DNA from: Enoplolaimus lenunculus
Lineage: Eukaryota > Nematoda > Enoplea > Enoplida > Thoracostomopsidae
DNA length: 64,000 bases
Direction of reading: 5' to 3'
Assembly: GCA_030248215.1 (NCBI GenBank)
Contig: JASANG010003684.1
Coordinates: 62,001 to 126,000, forward strand
Positions 34,640-48,159 of the stretch are shown here, piece after piece. Below the pieces are notes generated by a model. The model made no database searches. It saw only the letters and a list, made by a program, of their open reading frames with translations, and was not told where the DNA came from. A program made the position numbers and the translations under genes. How positions within the stretch are numbered: position 1 is the stretch's first letter; every line of letters begins with the position of its first letter.

Positions 34640-34885
34640 GGCCCATGTAAAAGATCAGGAGCGCAACTTAGTTCAAGCTTTAGACCAATTTTTTGCTTGG
34701 CCTAGGTTTAGGCTTAGGCTTAGGCTTAGGAATATGCTCATTCTTACGCTCAGCTTAGGCTTAGGCTTTTAGGCTTAGGCTTAGGAATATGCTCATTCTT
34801 ACGCTCAGCTTAAGCTTTACGCTTTTAGGCTTAGGCTTAGCAATATGCTTATAATACTGTTCCGCCCCTGCTCCCTGCATTGGCC
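34640..34885 (+). mobile_element. TTAGGC-core MITE with 8-bp duplication and three core blocks
   Basis: Starts GGCCCATGTAAAAGATCAGG and ends CCCTGCATTGGCC. A ~60-base unit (TTAGG run, AATATGCTCATTCTTACGCT) is repeated inside. Flanks tgttcaac (34632) and tgtccaac (34886) match at 7 of 8. Confidence 0.85.
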
Positions 34886-37800
34886 TGTCCAACTAAACAA
34901 GGTACACAAAAGATTGCATCTAACAAAAAGCAAAGCGTCGCACACACGCCCTTCTACAGATATTCGTGCCCGCGTATCTGAAAAATATGCGGACAGCACT
35001 GAAAGATTTCTTTGTTAGGAAAATTAACTTTGTGAATTTATAATCTTCTTGCCCTGTCTACTAACAATCCCTTTTTGTTCTGTTCTGGTAGAACAAAATA
35101 CTGGAACCCGAATAACTGTCTAAAAACCCTGAACGAAGCACGGGAGTTCAATGTTCCCAAAATGTAAAAAAAAATCAAGTTTCACAATTCCTTATCAATG
35201 AGACAAACAATTTGATTGATTTTTAAATTTGACTAAAAACATTAACTCTATTTACGTACCTCGTTTATAAACACATTTTTCATGTCGCAAATCCAGAAAG
35301 TTGGTATTAGTTGTTCTAAATCCAAGCGGCTTATAGCTTTCAAAATCAGCAACTTCTACCATACAAAAACCAGTCTGTTCAACTAGTAGGGCGGTGTGAG
35401 CATGGCTAGTCGTTTTGTCTAGCCAGCAGTGGCTCATTCAGAAATTTCTAAAGGGGGCCGGCTCGAGATATTGTGTAAAAAACTGGCGATCGAAGCAAAC
35501 GAACAGAAAACGTCATTTTTGTGCTAAAACTTAATACAAAATCTTAGCTTTCGTGACTGTTGGGGCTTCGCCGAGGTGGGGCACTCGTTAGATCTGTGCG
35601 TGCTAGTGAATGCTGATGCTAAATTAGTATTGTATAATAGTTAAACAGTTTTGATTTTAAATTTACCAAGATAGTTTAACGTGATAATCTAGAAATACAA
35701 TGTTGGACGCTGAAAGGGGGTGACAGAGTTCACTAGTCGCGACCCTGTCGGAAAACGACAACTTTTGTTATGCTTATGACAAGTTTTAATTCCTACGAGT
35801 CCAGGTTTAAATTTTATGTTTTAGCTGCAGTATTTCCAGCCACCTCGTTTTTGGAAAACACTGGAACTGTCATCAAAATGTCATTCCGAACTGGTAACCA
35901 TAGCTAACCTGGCAAGCCAAAAAACAGGTATTGAATTTAACTATTTGGTTTCGATTTTAGTCCGACAAAACGTACAAGTGAGTCGGAAAGTTAATATTTA
36001 AGCCTAGAACGCAGAAAGTCTATATATAAATATTTATTAATGGTTTGAGTTAACGTTTTAATTGTTTAATTTTGAATACAATTTGATGAGGCAGACATAG
36101 CGTTGAAAATTTAACTTGAAAACTTTAAAAATGTCTGACAATTTAGGCAAGTGAAATAAAACAGTCTTTGTTTACTAGACTGTTTCAATTAAAAATCAGA
36201 TGGATTGATTGTTTATTTCTACGACGCAACCCTAATCGCTGTCGTTGTTACGCTACACACAAAATAAATTGCCTTGAAATTTCCCGACGCTTAATAAGTA
36301 TATACATTCTTAAGCTTTAAACATTGAACAGTTTTGAATTTAAAACATTATTATTTTTAAAAAACCTCAGACATTTGTGCCTCAAATAATAAAGTCAGTT
36401 ATTTCCTGTGTTCAATAAATTGCTGTCTTACCTTTAAGACCTGATTTTCTGGCACCAACTTTGGTTGCGTCTTCGCGGCGTCTTAGATTGTCAATTGCAG
36501 TAGTTGGTGGTACTTCTGTGTCCTAATTCGGGGTTGGCGTCCCGGGTACACGTTCAGTTATATAACTTGTCTTTAAAGTCAGCACTAATTTGTCTTACTT
36601 AACAGACTTTTGTATTTGACTTGAACGTTTGTGGAATACGTCTCAGATTGAAATTTTAACGTTACAAAATTGAGACTAACGGTTCTGAAATATTTCACCA
36701 TTTTAAGCCTGCTATTCAGACATACATGTTCGGAATTAGTACTAAGGCACAAATGTCTAAAATTTCATGCTTTGTTGAAGACAATTTGACCTGCGAATAG
36801 TTTAATAGGAAGTTTTCGAGTTATCCGCCCCAGGCCGTGTTTGCCAAAATTGGTTAGGTTTTAAAAATTTCTGATCATTTTAGCCTTGGTTAAATTTTGA
36901 AAATTTCTGCACATTTTAGCTTTTAGATCATTTATACACATAACATTTTGATTTTATTAAGCATCTGAATTTTCCTCGTAGGACCGAAAAAATTTTGCTT
37001 AAAGGCTAACTGATTTGTGTATCAGTCGTAAAACTTTGGTGATTTATGTAAGTATCAGTCAACGCCGCTTGGGATGCTATGTCGAAAGGCACTCAATTTT
37101 GTGCCGTCGAGCGATGGAATAATGGCTTATGCTCGAATAAGTAGTTTGACGTCTGACCAAACCATTTGTGATTGAACTAAATCAGTATTATTTGGCCATA
37201 ACTCGGAAGCAAGTGAACTGATAATGCAATTTTCTCTACCATGCAACTCAATATCACACCATACGTCGAATGATCAACAGCTTGCATAACATTCTGGCCA
37301 TTTTTTTCTCTCCAGAAAGTCATAAGAAGCTGAAATATGCTAAAAAATTAAAATCGGATCATTTTTAGGCAAATCAAAAACAGCAAGAACACCGATTTGT
37401 TATATGGCTTCTATCAGAAAACACAAACACAAAAAATTGACAACCGAAAATCTTCCAGCATTTGGAATGACACCAGTTTTTAGTTTAACCCGAATTACTG
37501 TTGTTGTATTTTCGTCGGCCATTAAGCGACCGTTTACACAAATTAATAAGCCAAAGTTTATATATATAGTAGACTGAAAGCAATTTTAATATCATTTGAT
37601 GCAGTCGTTATATTTCCAAATTGCCGGGCAGACATTCCCCGATGACAATACACCGCCCGCGGTTTGTCAGGAAACGAAAATTTAATATAAGCGATTATAC
37701 ATTAACCCACAGTGTTAACATATAATTGAGTGGTTATTTCTGAAATAATACTTCGTAGCGAAATCTTTTTTTTTCGAAGGGAATTCAAGTTTTTTCAAAT

Positions 37801-38598
37801 TTAAAATTGAAATTTTATAAAGCTTTAGTAGTCCGAGTATTTAATTTACCAAAACATGTTGATCAGAGTTGAACATTTCAACAGTGTGCGCTAGTGAACA
37901 GGTTAACTTTTAATGCCAGCTCTAAAACCGGCGAACAGTAATGGAAGTACTGTGTTTTTTAAATTAACTCATTATTTTAACTTCCTCAGTCGAACCTATA
38001 ATTCTAAAATGGACAAAGAATGCATATATACGCATTTTAGGCTGGGTATTTTTCAAATTTTAGCAGCAAAAAGTTATCTACGCTTTAATTATAACGCAAA
38101 TCGTAGAACAACCTATATAATATGACTTGCTCGCATTTTCGTTGCGCGGCTCAAAATATCGAACATTTCAATTTCCTATGGGAAATACGATTTTTACAAA
38201 AATTACCTTTGCTGCTATATCTGCTGTATACCAAACAAGCTTCAGAATTGGCAGCAGCTTATTTTTAATTAAGAACCTAATCACTATATTAAAAGCCGTA
38301 CTGCGCTACGGGTAATTTTCGTACTTCCTATTGATACAGGTTGTTTTATACTAAAAATTTTGTTGTAGCCGGCACCGAAACAACGAACAAAATATTGCGT
38401 CTTAAGCAAAAACAATGGCAAACCGTTAACGATGCTTCAATCAGGCAGCGCCCTTTTTTTTAATAGAAACAATTTCAAGCTGGGTGGTCAACCCACCTCA
38501 GTCCCTCTATCTGTACAACCTTGGTTATAGATTCATCGCAGGTGCACCATATTGGCGGTGCATGGTTTTCCCTATAGGTTACAGAGATCTAGCGATCG
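34886..38598. other. No secure gene
   Basis: AT-rich, with one CAGTGGCG-family remnant at 35428. Short ORFs at 37913-38315 lack coding character. Confidence 0.45.
35428..35620 (+). mobile_element. CAGTGGCG MITE remnant
   Basis: CAGTGGCTCATTCAGAAATTT at left, followed by the internal GTGCTAAAACTTAATACAAA motif shared with the copy at 53219. The right boundary is uncertain. Confidence 0.5.
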
Positions 38599-38640
38599 TT
38601 ATATATTTATATATATATAATATATGTGTGTATGTATAAT
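38599..38640. repeat. TA-rich microsatellite
   Basis: TTATATATTTATATATATAT and ATATGTGTGTATG; no other structure. Confidence 0.85.
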
Positions 38641-39111
38641 TAATATCATTATTATTAATGAAAGATGTGTTGGTAAAAGTTTTTTTCAGACTAACTATAA
38701 TTTTGTGAAATCTTATCAGTATATAAATAATTAATAAAACTTTACTGGGTTCCGTGGGTGTGCCAGGTGCCATTTAGTTTAAATTTACGTACATAAAATT
38801 TAAAAACAAAAAATGGAACCGCAACCCGAAGAGGATAGACGCCGGTTCCTTACGAGTTAACACTTTTCGTTTTCATTTCTGTCCAACAGTTTTACGTAAA
38901 ATTTACACATAAAATTCCTTTTGCGAAATTTTGACAGAACGCATTAACCGCGTATTTTCAAAATACCGGCTATGTCCCGGCATAAAACTATTCATATATT
39001 AGACAATAAATTTTAGAAAATATTCAATTTTCATTGAACATTGATCCTATGAGCTTCTGGCTTACCCTGACTAGAACAGTTCGGTTCTAATTTTTAATAA
39101 TAAAATAGGCA

Positions 39112-39260
39112 CGCTGGCGCAGGTTCAATAGCTTGCGCACCTCTCAGCTGTAGCTTGAACGCTGAGAGCTTAAGCGGACTCTCGTCTTGTGGAGAATTTG
39201 CTCTGCGCATACGCGTAATAATGGTTAAACGTTGTGCATTGTGTGTTAATTTACATGTAC
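39112..39260 (-). mobile_element. tRNA-derived SINE, family 2
   Basis: CTCAGCTGTAGCTTGAACGC, CTCTCGTCTTGTGG and GGTTAAAC appear in the same order as in 41999-42170. On the minus strand the CAGCT word is a box A-type sequence. The tRNA-like head is more worn than in that copy. Confidence 0.6.
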
Positions 39261-39527
39261 AGAATTGTCAAAGTTGCCCACCGTTTACTCTGTGGGAAAA
39301 TAAGTTAAACCAGAAAATACTGACTTGTTAAACTAGAAAATAATGACTTGTGTGTTGATGAAATAATACTAATACAGAGATCACCGCATACTTATTTGCG
39401 CTACATAGTACGCTGCTACATCACCATTTGGTTCCACACCTGTTTTGAAGTAAATTGGACCTGCCGCGTGTACTCAACAACGTTGGGCACTGGCACGCTT
39501 TCCACAACTGGCGAGGCTTTGGCTCAG

Positions 39528-40022
39528 TCCGGCCAGGCCCGTAGCCAAAGGAGGGGCAGGCAGCTGAGTCCGCCTTGAAACATTTTGGCCCCCCCTAGAA
39601 AATTTTCAACCTTGCTTGTAAGCCAATAAAAACACTTGTATGCCCCTATTTGAAAATTTTTTAGTTTCCCTTGCAAGGTGAGCTGACTACAACAGGATTA
39701 CGGGCCCATAGCCAAGGGGGGAAGGCACCGGGGGCTCAGCCCCCCTGGACAATTTTTGACCCCCCCTAGAAAATTTTCAACTTTGTTTGCAAGTCATAAA
39801 CCCTTGAATGCCTCTCCTGAAAATTTTTTAGTTTCCCTAGCAAGGTGAGCTGACTACAACAGGATTACGGGCCCATAGCCAAGGGGGAAGGCACCGGGGG
39901 CTCAGCCCCCCTGGACAATTTTGACCCCCCTAGAAAATTTTCAACTTTGTTTGCAAGTCATAAACCCTTGAATGCCTCTCCTGAAAATTTTTTAGCCCCC
40001 TAGCAAGGTGAGCTGGCTACCG
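39528..40022 (+). repeat. Three tandem ~167-bp units with GGGGCTCAGCCCC palindrome
   Basis: Units start near 39528, 39695 and 39862. The second and third are nearly identical (GGATTACGGGCCCATAGCC, then GGGGGCTCAGCCCCCC, then CCTAGAAAATTTTCAACTTT). The first is clearly older. A single diverged copy lies near 6340-6440 and a fragment near 33400-33560, so the unit is a dispersed element that was locally tandemised. Confidence 0.9.
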
Positions 40023-41998
40023 GCCTGTCTCTAGACAATTAGTTTAAGCAAAACAATTATTAAATTGCGTAGGTGAACACAGTTATCGTTAATATGACCG
40101 ACGCAGAAACGCCACAGAAATCAATAATAAGTCGTAAACGTATTTTGTATTAAATACGTAGAGTTTGAGTAAACTGGCCTTGTTTTAACTCAGCGTAAAA
40201 CACAAACAGGAGTATAGCCAAAATATCATTTCGAAAAATTATACCCTGACGTAACATTTAATACAAAAATTTGCTGCGACTTGTACCGTCCAAAAGGTTA
40301 CTGTAAACATCAGTTATTGGTTGCAAATACATTTTTTGTTTCACCAGAAATTTCGTTCGCTGGTTACATTCTCGTATCACTTTCCATTTTACACACCATG
40401 AAGCCAAAAATAAAAAATATTTTGATTAAATATTAAACTCATTAACGTATTTGAGCAATAACACCTGGGGAACGTCGCTTTGTTGCTATTAAATATTAAT
40501 TTGACCGCTGGGACGCTGAATGTGAAACCTCAAAACACGCGGCACCAATTATCGTAATCGCCGCTGTTGAGCTGTAAACTCCCAGTTGTGTCGTTTTGGC
40601 AGAATTATCCTGTAAAATCGGTTTTGTTAGGTTCATGACACCATAGGCTTTGGAAAGTATCATTTTTACCGGTAAATTTTTTGCATAAATATTGCGGGGG
40701 CAGTGCAGGATTCAAGTTATAACAGACACAAGCGGGTCACGGTTTGTCCCATGTTGATTCGACGTCAAAAGTGTGCGTAAAAGTGTTGGTTTACCCCCAT
40801 TGTCATCCACCTCAATCAGTTTAGGGAGGAGGTTGAGGAGACGGGGTGGGCAGTGGGAGGGACTGGAAAATAGGTTGTAAAAGGATTCAGAATGCCTGCA
40901 ATGGTCTTTCTTGACTATAAAGATACTTATGTTTTAACCATTTCAGACACAAATCTCTGAGCTGTTTAAGGCTTTTAATGTCTGAAAACAAGACATTAAT
41001 GTCTTGAAAATGTAAGAAAGTAGGAGTCATGAAATTTCATGACAATTTATTTTGTGTGTAGCTTCAACAGGTTTTGTTTAGTCTATACGAAAATGCTTCG
41101 GGTTTTAGTTTACCGCGCCGTTAAACGTTAAAATTAGAAGTTAAAATCTTCTAGATCCAGACGCAGGGCTGAATTCAGAATTGTATCGCAAGCTGAATCG
41201 CAGAACAAATTTAATATCGAAACTATAAAATTTCACGCTACAGAAATTTTTAACTTATATTAAACCAAATGAATATTTTTGAAAGTTTCCCGTACATAAC
41301 AAAATCACGGGCACATTAATACTGGTTTTGTCTGCTGGAAATCAGAAGATCTGCTCTAAACAGAGCGAAATGAACCAAAATCATGTTTGACTGTTGTATC
41401 TGTATAACGGATTTCAGCTTTCGAACAGCCGTGCACGCCTGGTAACTTCGTCATACGCAGACAGCTCCTGATGATGTAGGAGATGATTGACATCGTCAGT
41501 TATCAGGCGGTGTGCCAGATCTCTTCGGGAACGGCCGTTTGCGTTAGGCTGAAGCAATGGTCTCCCTTGGGTTGTTTTGGTTGTTGACCAAACTAGACAT
41601 TTTACAGCCTGCCCTGCCGTGTCGTGTTAAGGGCGATACGTCAAACCACCTAACTCATGGTAAAGATGTTTGATGTCAGTGGCACCCAAACAAGCAATAA
41701 GCTTATGTTAGGTAAACTAAAACACTTTCACAACCTTGAGTCTGGTTTCAAAGTAATGTGATCGTTATTTTGTTTATGTGCGAGAAATTTTAAGGATAAA
41801 ACATGTCCCAATCTGGCCCGGTTATAAAGTGAATCCGACATAAATAGTCTGATGAAATAAGCGTTGTATGCAGCGTGTTTAGACCGATAACCTACTAAAT
41901 ATATTTGCCTAATTCGTATTAACAACCAAAATGTTGTAAGACTTAAAGTCTTTTAACCCTTTCTCACATGAATATTTTCTATTTCCCCTGAGACCTAC
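40023..41998. other. No recognisable gene
   Basis: A purine-rich run (GGGAGGAGGTTGAGGAGACG) near 40830 stands out. Otherwise featureless. Confidence 0.45.
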
Positions 41999-42170
41999 TT
42001 TTATGCTCGGATTCGAACTCCAGTGACTGGAGTGGGAGGCGTATACCATCACCACTCAGCTATAGAAGCTTGACGCTCGAGCCCGAGGAGGCTCTCACGT
42101 CTTGCGGTGATTTAGTACTATGTATACGTGTTGCAATTGTTAAACCCGGTGCGATATATACTATTTAACG
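41999..42170 (-). mobile_element. tRNA-derived SINE, family 2
   Basis: On the minus strand, TATAGCTGAGTGGTGATGG (box A) and GGAGTTCGAATCC (box B) are separated by the tRNA spacing. The tail (CTCTCACGTCTTGCGGTG on the plus strand) matches 39112-39260. Confidence 0.7.
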
Positions 42171-42891
42171 TATATACACTGCGCTGAGTTGCCTATAGGC
42201 AACTCAATGTGAGAAGGGGTTAACCTTAATAACAATTATGCCACTGCATACAAGTCACACACGGCACGCAAGCAGCCTATTGCGATTTTTAAAAAATGAC
42301 ATAGTGACAATTAATAACTTTTCGCGGTGATAAATCTTTTCAGAAGAAATGTTAACCAACACGAAACACAAATACTGCACGCAGTGTACATGGGCGTAGC
42401 CAGGATTTCATAAATCGAGTGACGCCCTATGAAGATTGTGAACGGCATTCCTATGTTGTCTACGGAAATGTCTAAAAACCTCAGGATAAAAATCAAAACG
42501 GGGTTGTTCGATCCTTGAAACTCCCGCCTGGCTACACCTCTGGCAGTGTATAACTTGCAACAGAGGCGAGATCGAAATGTTGTGCATGGAGGATAAAGTG
42601 CATTCAAAGCGCTGTTTTGTCATGTCACTCCAGAAATCCCATATGTCCCGGTTGCTGTACGCTTTTACTCACATTTAATGTTAGCACTTTAGGCTTAGGC
42701 TTAAGTAAAGGCTTGGGTAGGTCTTCTCATAACATAAACCTGAATCTCAGCTTTTTCTTACCAATAAGGGAATATTAGTAAGTAAAAATTTAAGATATAT
42801 TGATCTCTGTGAAACCGTACATTTTAGGCAAAGTATATACGCAATTTTAGGCTCCCGTTGTAGGGACTCAAAATTTTAAAGCTCTTGCTTT

Positions 42892-43103
42892 GGCTGTTTG
42901 AGTTACTTTTAGGGCCGTCCCGTTTTCTGGTGTGTCTGTAAAAAGAGTATGCTTACATCCTAGACTGCATTTTTTGTTTAGGCTTAAGCTTGGGCTTAGG
43001 TTTAGGCTTAGGCTTAGGAATACGCTTTTGCAACGCTTAGACTTAGGCTTAGGCTCAGGAACACGCTTATTCTACTGTTACGGCCCTAAAAGTAACATTG
43101 GCC
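42892..43103 (+). mobile_element. TTAGGC-core MITE, variant B
   Basis: AGTTACTTTTAGGGCCGT near the left end mirrors CGGCCCTAAAAGTAACATTGG at the right; the core has GGCTTAGG repeats. The outermost left bases are diverged and no clear target duplication is seen. Confidence 0.75.
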
Positions 43104-43289
43104 GAAACTTTCATAGTAAACCTTTCGCGACGGGGCAATCTTGTGTTAGATTCTATTTCGAAAATATGAAATTGATAGTAAAATGATTAAACATTGCATT
43201 AATATTTTTATTTCACTGGTAGATCGATAAAGGAGCGCGACCGGAACCCTTATAAACATAGAGATCGTATATCCTGCTGGACTAACGCA

Positions 43290-43420
43290 AAACCAGAACT
43301 CTGTATCAAAATTTAGTGCTAAAATTTCGCTTGGCTGCTCGCTTCCTTCACTTATCAGGTTGTTTCACTGCTATATATTTAGCGGCCACCCATCACAAAT
43401 TTCTGACTCCGTCACTGGCT
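43290..43420 (-). mobile_element. CAGTGGCG-family remnant, reverse orientation
   Basis: TTAGTGCTAAAATTTCGCTTG inside and CTGACTCCGTCACTGGC at the right end place this in the same family, in diverged form. Confidence 0.45.
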
Positions 43421-44559
43421 TGTTGGCAAGGCAAACGTTCAACACGATGTTTTGGACTGGCAATATACGTTTGAAGCCGCCAGCTCTAGCTCTTTTTGCA
43501 CAAGCTTAAATTCACTAAACATAGGTGTACCCTCCAATGCTCATGTATTCCGCGACTTTTTCTTAAACTTTCACTGAAATCAATTCGGCTGCCAATATTT
43601 AAAACGATAAACAAACGTTAAAACGTAAACACAATGCGTAACCGCTGCTATCTGTGCGAACGACCGCGGACAATTTCATAAAACTTTAAATAACAGATTG
43701 ACTTTAAATGTAGGTGTTCTTAAACCGAAAGACCCTAATGGCATTAAAGCACTCATGTCTGTGAAACACTCGCTAAAGCTCTTTATATAATTTCCGACCT
43801 AGACACGCGTATATGTTTTTTTTAAAAAGTAACAACATAACCAGGTCAAATTTTAATACGGCACACAGGTCACAGCATGATTTTTCGATTATAGATCAAA
43901 AATATAATGTTTAAATTTACACTTTTACCTCTCATTTCCTTTTAAACGCATGAGCTGATAGATTACAAGTTACGAGGTAAACGTAGAATAGTTTAAGGTA
44001 CCAGAATGTTTAAGGGTACCAATTGTATAATTTGAATAACCTTTGCTAAAGATATCTTCGATTATAACTGTCTTAATTTGCATGGTACAATCTAAAACTT
44101 AACCTTGACTCTGGTCCGTAGCCAGTCCACCTTGTAGGGGGCTATTAAGATTTATTATGGAGTAGCATACAATGGGTTTCGATGAATTGCAACTGTGCTT
44201 GAAACTTTTGAATGCGAGATAAAATTTTCAAAGACGCTGAGTGTCCATACTCCCTCTGGCGGCTGCGGGTCCGCCTGGATTATGACGGTTAAAGCAGTGC
44301 TTACTTATCCTATAATCTTCAATTTAAATTTCTAGTTAAACATTAACTACACCCAAATATAAGTTTTAGTAAATCATGAAATGCCTAGCGGGCCAACTAA
44401 ATGAACTATTACAGCGATATTTTTAATCTTATTTCCTATTCAAAGCATGAGTTCGAATTATATATAGATCACGTGGTGTCGAAATCAATGTATACCGTTT
44501 GAATTTCGCAAATTTTTATGCGTAACTATGCTATGACATAAATTTACTTAAAATCATGT

Positions 44560-44654
44560 TTGACTCTGGCGGCGTCGAATTTGACTCACAGTTTGTGTAG
44601 CTCCGTAGAGCCTATTTGGAAGAGAGTCAATCTGACTCACCATTTTTTCCAGTG
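44560..44654. mobile_element. Partial copy of the GAGTCAAATTTGACTC MITE
   Basis: TTTGACTCTGGCGGCGTCG, then GCCTATTTGGAAGAGAGTCA and the terminal CACCATTTTTTCCAGTG match the right half of 5169-5377; the left half is missing. Confidence 0.65.
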
Positions 44655-44693
44655 TGCAGTCGTACAGAAAAACGTTCTATCCCTATTTTTCAC

Positions 44694-44884
44694 ACGGCCA
44701 CGATTTGGAAGCATTGATTTATAACGCAAAAATGAAGCAGTCAAGTTTTCACATATATCCGCAATGCGTGCTTTGCTCATCGCTGGGCATTGAAACAATT
44801 AACGATATTCCAACTTCAACAAGTAGTAGCCGGTCTAGTCAAAATACCCAACAGGAACAAACCAGAGGGTGTCGGAAATATTAA
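44694..44884 (+). CDS. Possible terminal exon, unrecognised
   Basis: Beginning just right of a MITE end, this frame encodes HIYPQCVLCSSLGIETINDI and a Ser/Gln-rich end (TSTSSSRSSQNTQQEQTRG), then a stop at 44884. Codon composition looks better than the surroundings. There is no recognisable domain, and the upstream part (from 44654) lacks an ATG, so it would have to be an internal or terminal exon. Confidence 0.15.
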
Positions 44885-47800
44885 CATGGGTGTCGGAGCC
44901 GGATAATGCTGTTAATTGATCGTTGTATTTTCGTGATTGAAAGCTCAACTTTCTATTAATATAGAAACAAGGTATCATATCGTTTGTGGGCTGTTACTTT
45001 GAAAAAAGTACCAATTGCATGGGCATATTGCATTTGCTTCGCATAAAGCCTATTAAGTGTAAGGTTAAGCCTGAGCGTACAGTAGCAACCCGAATAATAG
45101 GAAATTGATATTTATTTAGCATCTCCTAAAAATGTATCATGATTTTAATGTCAAAATTGACTTTGAATTCCTGTTTGCGGTTGAATTCTCGGTCGATTCG
45201 CTCGCAAGCGTTCATTGAGTATTTTATGTTATGTTTCCCCGCAAACGGTTCTATTCGTTATTGAAGTCACTGCAGTGCCCTCGGCTTCTATCTATTTTGA
45301 CAAATGTCAAAATTATCCGAATTGTTACTGAGCCCAAGCCTTTATAGGTATATATGTTAAAACCTTTGTACAAACTCATAAAATTTAACTTTTTTATGAC
45401 GTGGTTATAAGCAATTCGTTTCACGAGCGTCCTAGATGGACGAATTGGACGAATGCGCCCTACGATTTTTGTGAAGAGGCTTAAAATAACATACAGGTGT
45501 CATAATGAAACATACATAATTCTCGAACTCCAAAAAATTTCTCTCGCTCGTTGTGTTCGTTCGCCGATAACCTATAAACAGATAAAATGTTGTACCCACG
45601 AAAATGAAATCCTTTCATCGCCCCAGAGTGCGATTAGTTTCAAAAAATATGCTCGCAAAGCAAATAGTGCTGGTTTTGAAAGACATCGTTACATAGTTAG
45701 AAACAACTCAAAATGGAACTACTTTAGGCGTAAACAAAAGTGTTACAAATGGCAAACTTCGGCGACAGAAACTTGCTTGAAAACGTGGCCAATTAGTTTT
45801 CGCCTATAGACACTTGTAGCCGTTTCAAAAGACGTGGCGGATGACGATGAATATACCGGGTTAATATAGAAGTTTTGCCGTTTGTAGGCTGTATGAAAGC
45901 TATGAAAAAATAACATTACTCAAACTGTAGTGTGTTCCATCTTTGTTTGTAAAAAAATTACCGAAGTCTTTCGTACAGTTTATCTCAAAGCGAAACGCAT
46001 AGTAGACTGATAACTACAGCATTGACCATAAATGATATATGGTTTTGTGTTTAACTAGTGACAATTTTGGTATTTATCTAAAATTGAGAACGGTAACCGA
46101 AAACGATTATGCCTGTCATATTATAAACAAAGAGTTTATCATGGTTATCAAAATACTTTGTGATTTTGCGTACACTGGACCCTCTTTGACTTTTCGGTCA
46201 ATGTAAACAACAGGAGTGGAACAGTATAAGCTTATTCCGAAGCCTAAGCCTAAGCGTACGAATGAGTTTAATCCTAAACCAAACCTAAGCCTAAGCCAAG
46301 CAAAAAAAATAGTCTAAAGCTTAAGCTTATTCTATTCTAGTGCCACCAAAAAGCTTCCGCCCCTCGGATTGTTAATAAAACTGACATTTAATGCTTAAAT
46401 GTTAAAGGTATAGTCAACTTAGATGATGATATAAGGTTTACTAGCCCAAAAAATGAGGGCACATTATCATGGGGCGCGATTTTTATAGTACTATCGCGCG
46501 AGACTCCATTAAGTTTACACAGCGTCGCATGAAAAAAATGACCCCCACTAGAAAGAGACCTCCGGTCAATTTTACACAACACTGTACTAAAATTATCCTC
46601 TGTGAAAATAAATTTCTTCCCGCTGGCGAATACTAATAAGCACAATGAAAGCTTAATTTGAATAACAAAACTAAGTAAACCACTCTTACCGCTCGTAACT
46701 TGACAAATAGATGATGTAGCTAATCTAAAAAGTTCGACAAAAAATTCACTGGAAAATTCAAAACAATCTCAAAGATTTTGCTTTGGGAACACAGATCGCT
46801 GAACTGTTAAGGGCGAAGGTTTACTTGTGCATTTTATGCCTAGGTGTGTGATCACAGATAAGGAATGCGGCGTCAAGACCCCAAATCTGTTTCAAATATT
46901 TAATATTCGCGACTGAAACTGCATCATCTTACGGTAAAACAGGGCGTACCTAGGGTTGCCAGCCCCACAAAATTCAACTTCAGGCACTTTTGCAATGGTA
47001 AATCAAGAATTTATTGGTGGGACAGTTGCGGTTGGTCCAGTCCACTCCCCCGAGGAAGTGCCAAAGCCAACATTAATGGTTTCGAGATAATTTCTTAATG
47101 TGTGAAGTATTAGCCATTTATCTCAGAGATATGTGGGCTATGTTACTGTACAATGTCTCAAACTCAACTAGACAATTGCGATGTGCCGACTCCAAAGATT
47201 TGCCAATGCCAATACCGATTCGTATTTTCACATTTTGTAGATGCCAAACCTACATTATGCCGATACCGATGTCTATACTAATTTTAACATAATCATCAAA
47301 GACTTAAAACGTAACAAGCATAAACAACTATGATATCTGTTACTGTTAATTTCGCTCGACTTCATAGCGAGGACATCAGGCATATGCAAGAATAACATCA
47401 AAATGACGTTATCTATCAAGGAAGGGGCGTTAATATATTTAGCCTAGTCATTCTTGCTGCAACCCTTGGCTTAATTGAAACGGGGGTCATTTTTGCATGA
47501 AGGTCAATATTTCATTCCTATATTGGCCGTGTAAAAATGACCGGGGTTCTCTTCTTTTCTTAATGTGGGTCATTTATTTACACGACAGTTCTACTATGAA
47601 AATCGGACACCCATGAAAACGGCCCGAGGGTAATTTTGGGGGGTTTATTTTTCCATGCGACGCCGGCTAACTTTGTTGACCTCTCGTTTCCAATGTTACG
47701 AAACGTAACTTTGGACTTAAATCGCTTAAGAATTGTGGGAATAAAGTGCCAAATATTGAATATTAACTGTCTGTCAGAATAAATTGTACCGACCGCAATA

Positions 47801-48157
47801 TATAATGCTGACTTTGAGATGTTTTAACTTGCCACAGGGAGAAGTTTTGTTCTCAGCATTCTCGATTGAAATTGCTCTAAATACTTCAATCGTACCGCAG
47901 ATCCTTGCTTTATGCTCTATAATTGTGATATAAAAATAAAACCAGTGCCGTGACCACCACCTCCTGCCCCTGCAGGCTGGAAGCCTTGATAAATCCGCCC
48001 GACGTGCAATTTCAAAACAGTTTGGGGTGCGCAATTGCAGTTACCCGCCGCGCCATTCATATTTATTTGGCCTTCAGTTCGCTTTGCTCGTGAGTGTTCC
48101 TTCACCTTTATACATTGCGCTCCCGCGTTTATTTCCTTTTATGTTTGGATCTGATAT
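44885..48157. other. No secure gene outside the MITE at 46197
   Basis: Traces of TTAGGC-type repeats near 45060. ORFs such as 45453-45809 overlap dispersed-repeat words and are not supported as genes. Confidence 0.45.
46197..46370 (-). mobile_element. TTAGGC-core MITE, reverse orientation, ends worn
   Basis: GGTCAATGTAAACAACAGG at left, then GCCTAAGCCTAAGC blocks, AGTCTAAAGCTTAAGCTTA and a partly recognisable right end (CTTCCGCCCCT). Confidence 0.65.
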
Positions 48158-48159
48158 TA

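Noticed and set aside
45453-45809. 118-codon plus-strand ORF
   Set aside because: It overlaps dispersed-repeat words (CGCTCGTTGTGTTCG type) and lacks coding character or splice sites.
47774-48105. Overlapping minus-strand ORFs with Gly-rich stretches
   Set aside because: Short, mutually overlapping in different frames, and without recognisable domain or splice structure.
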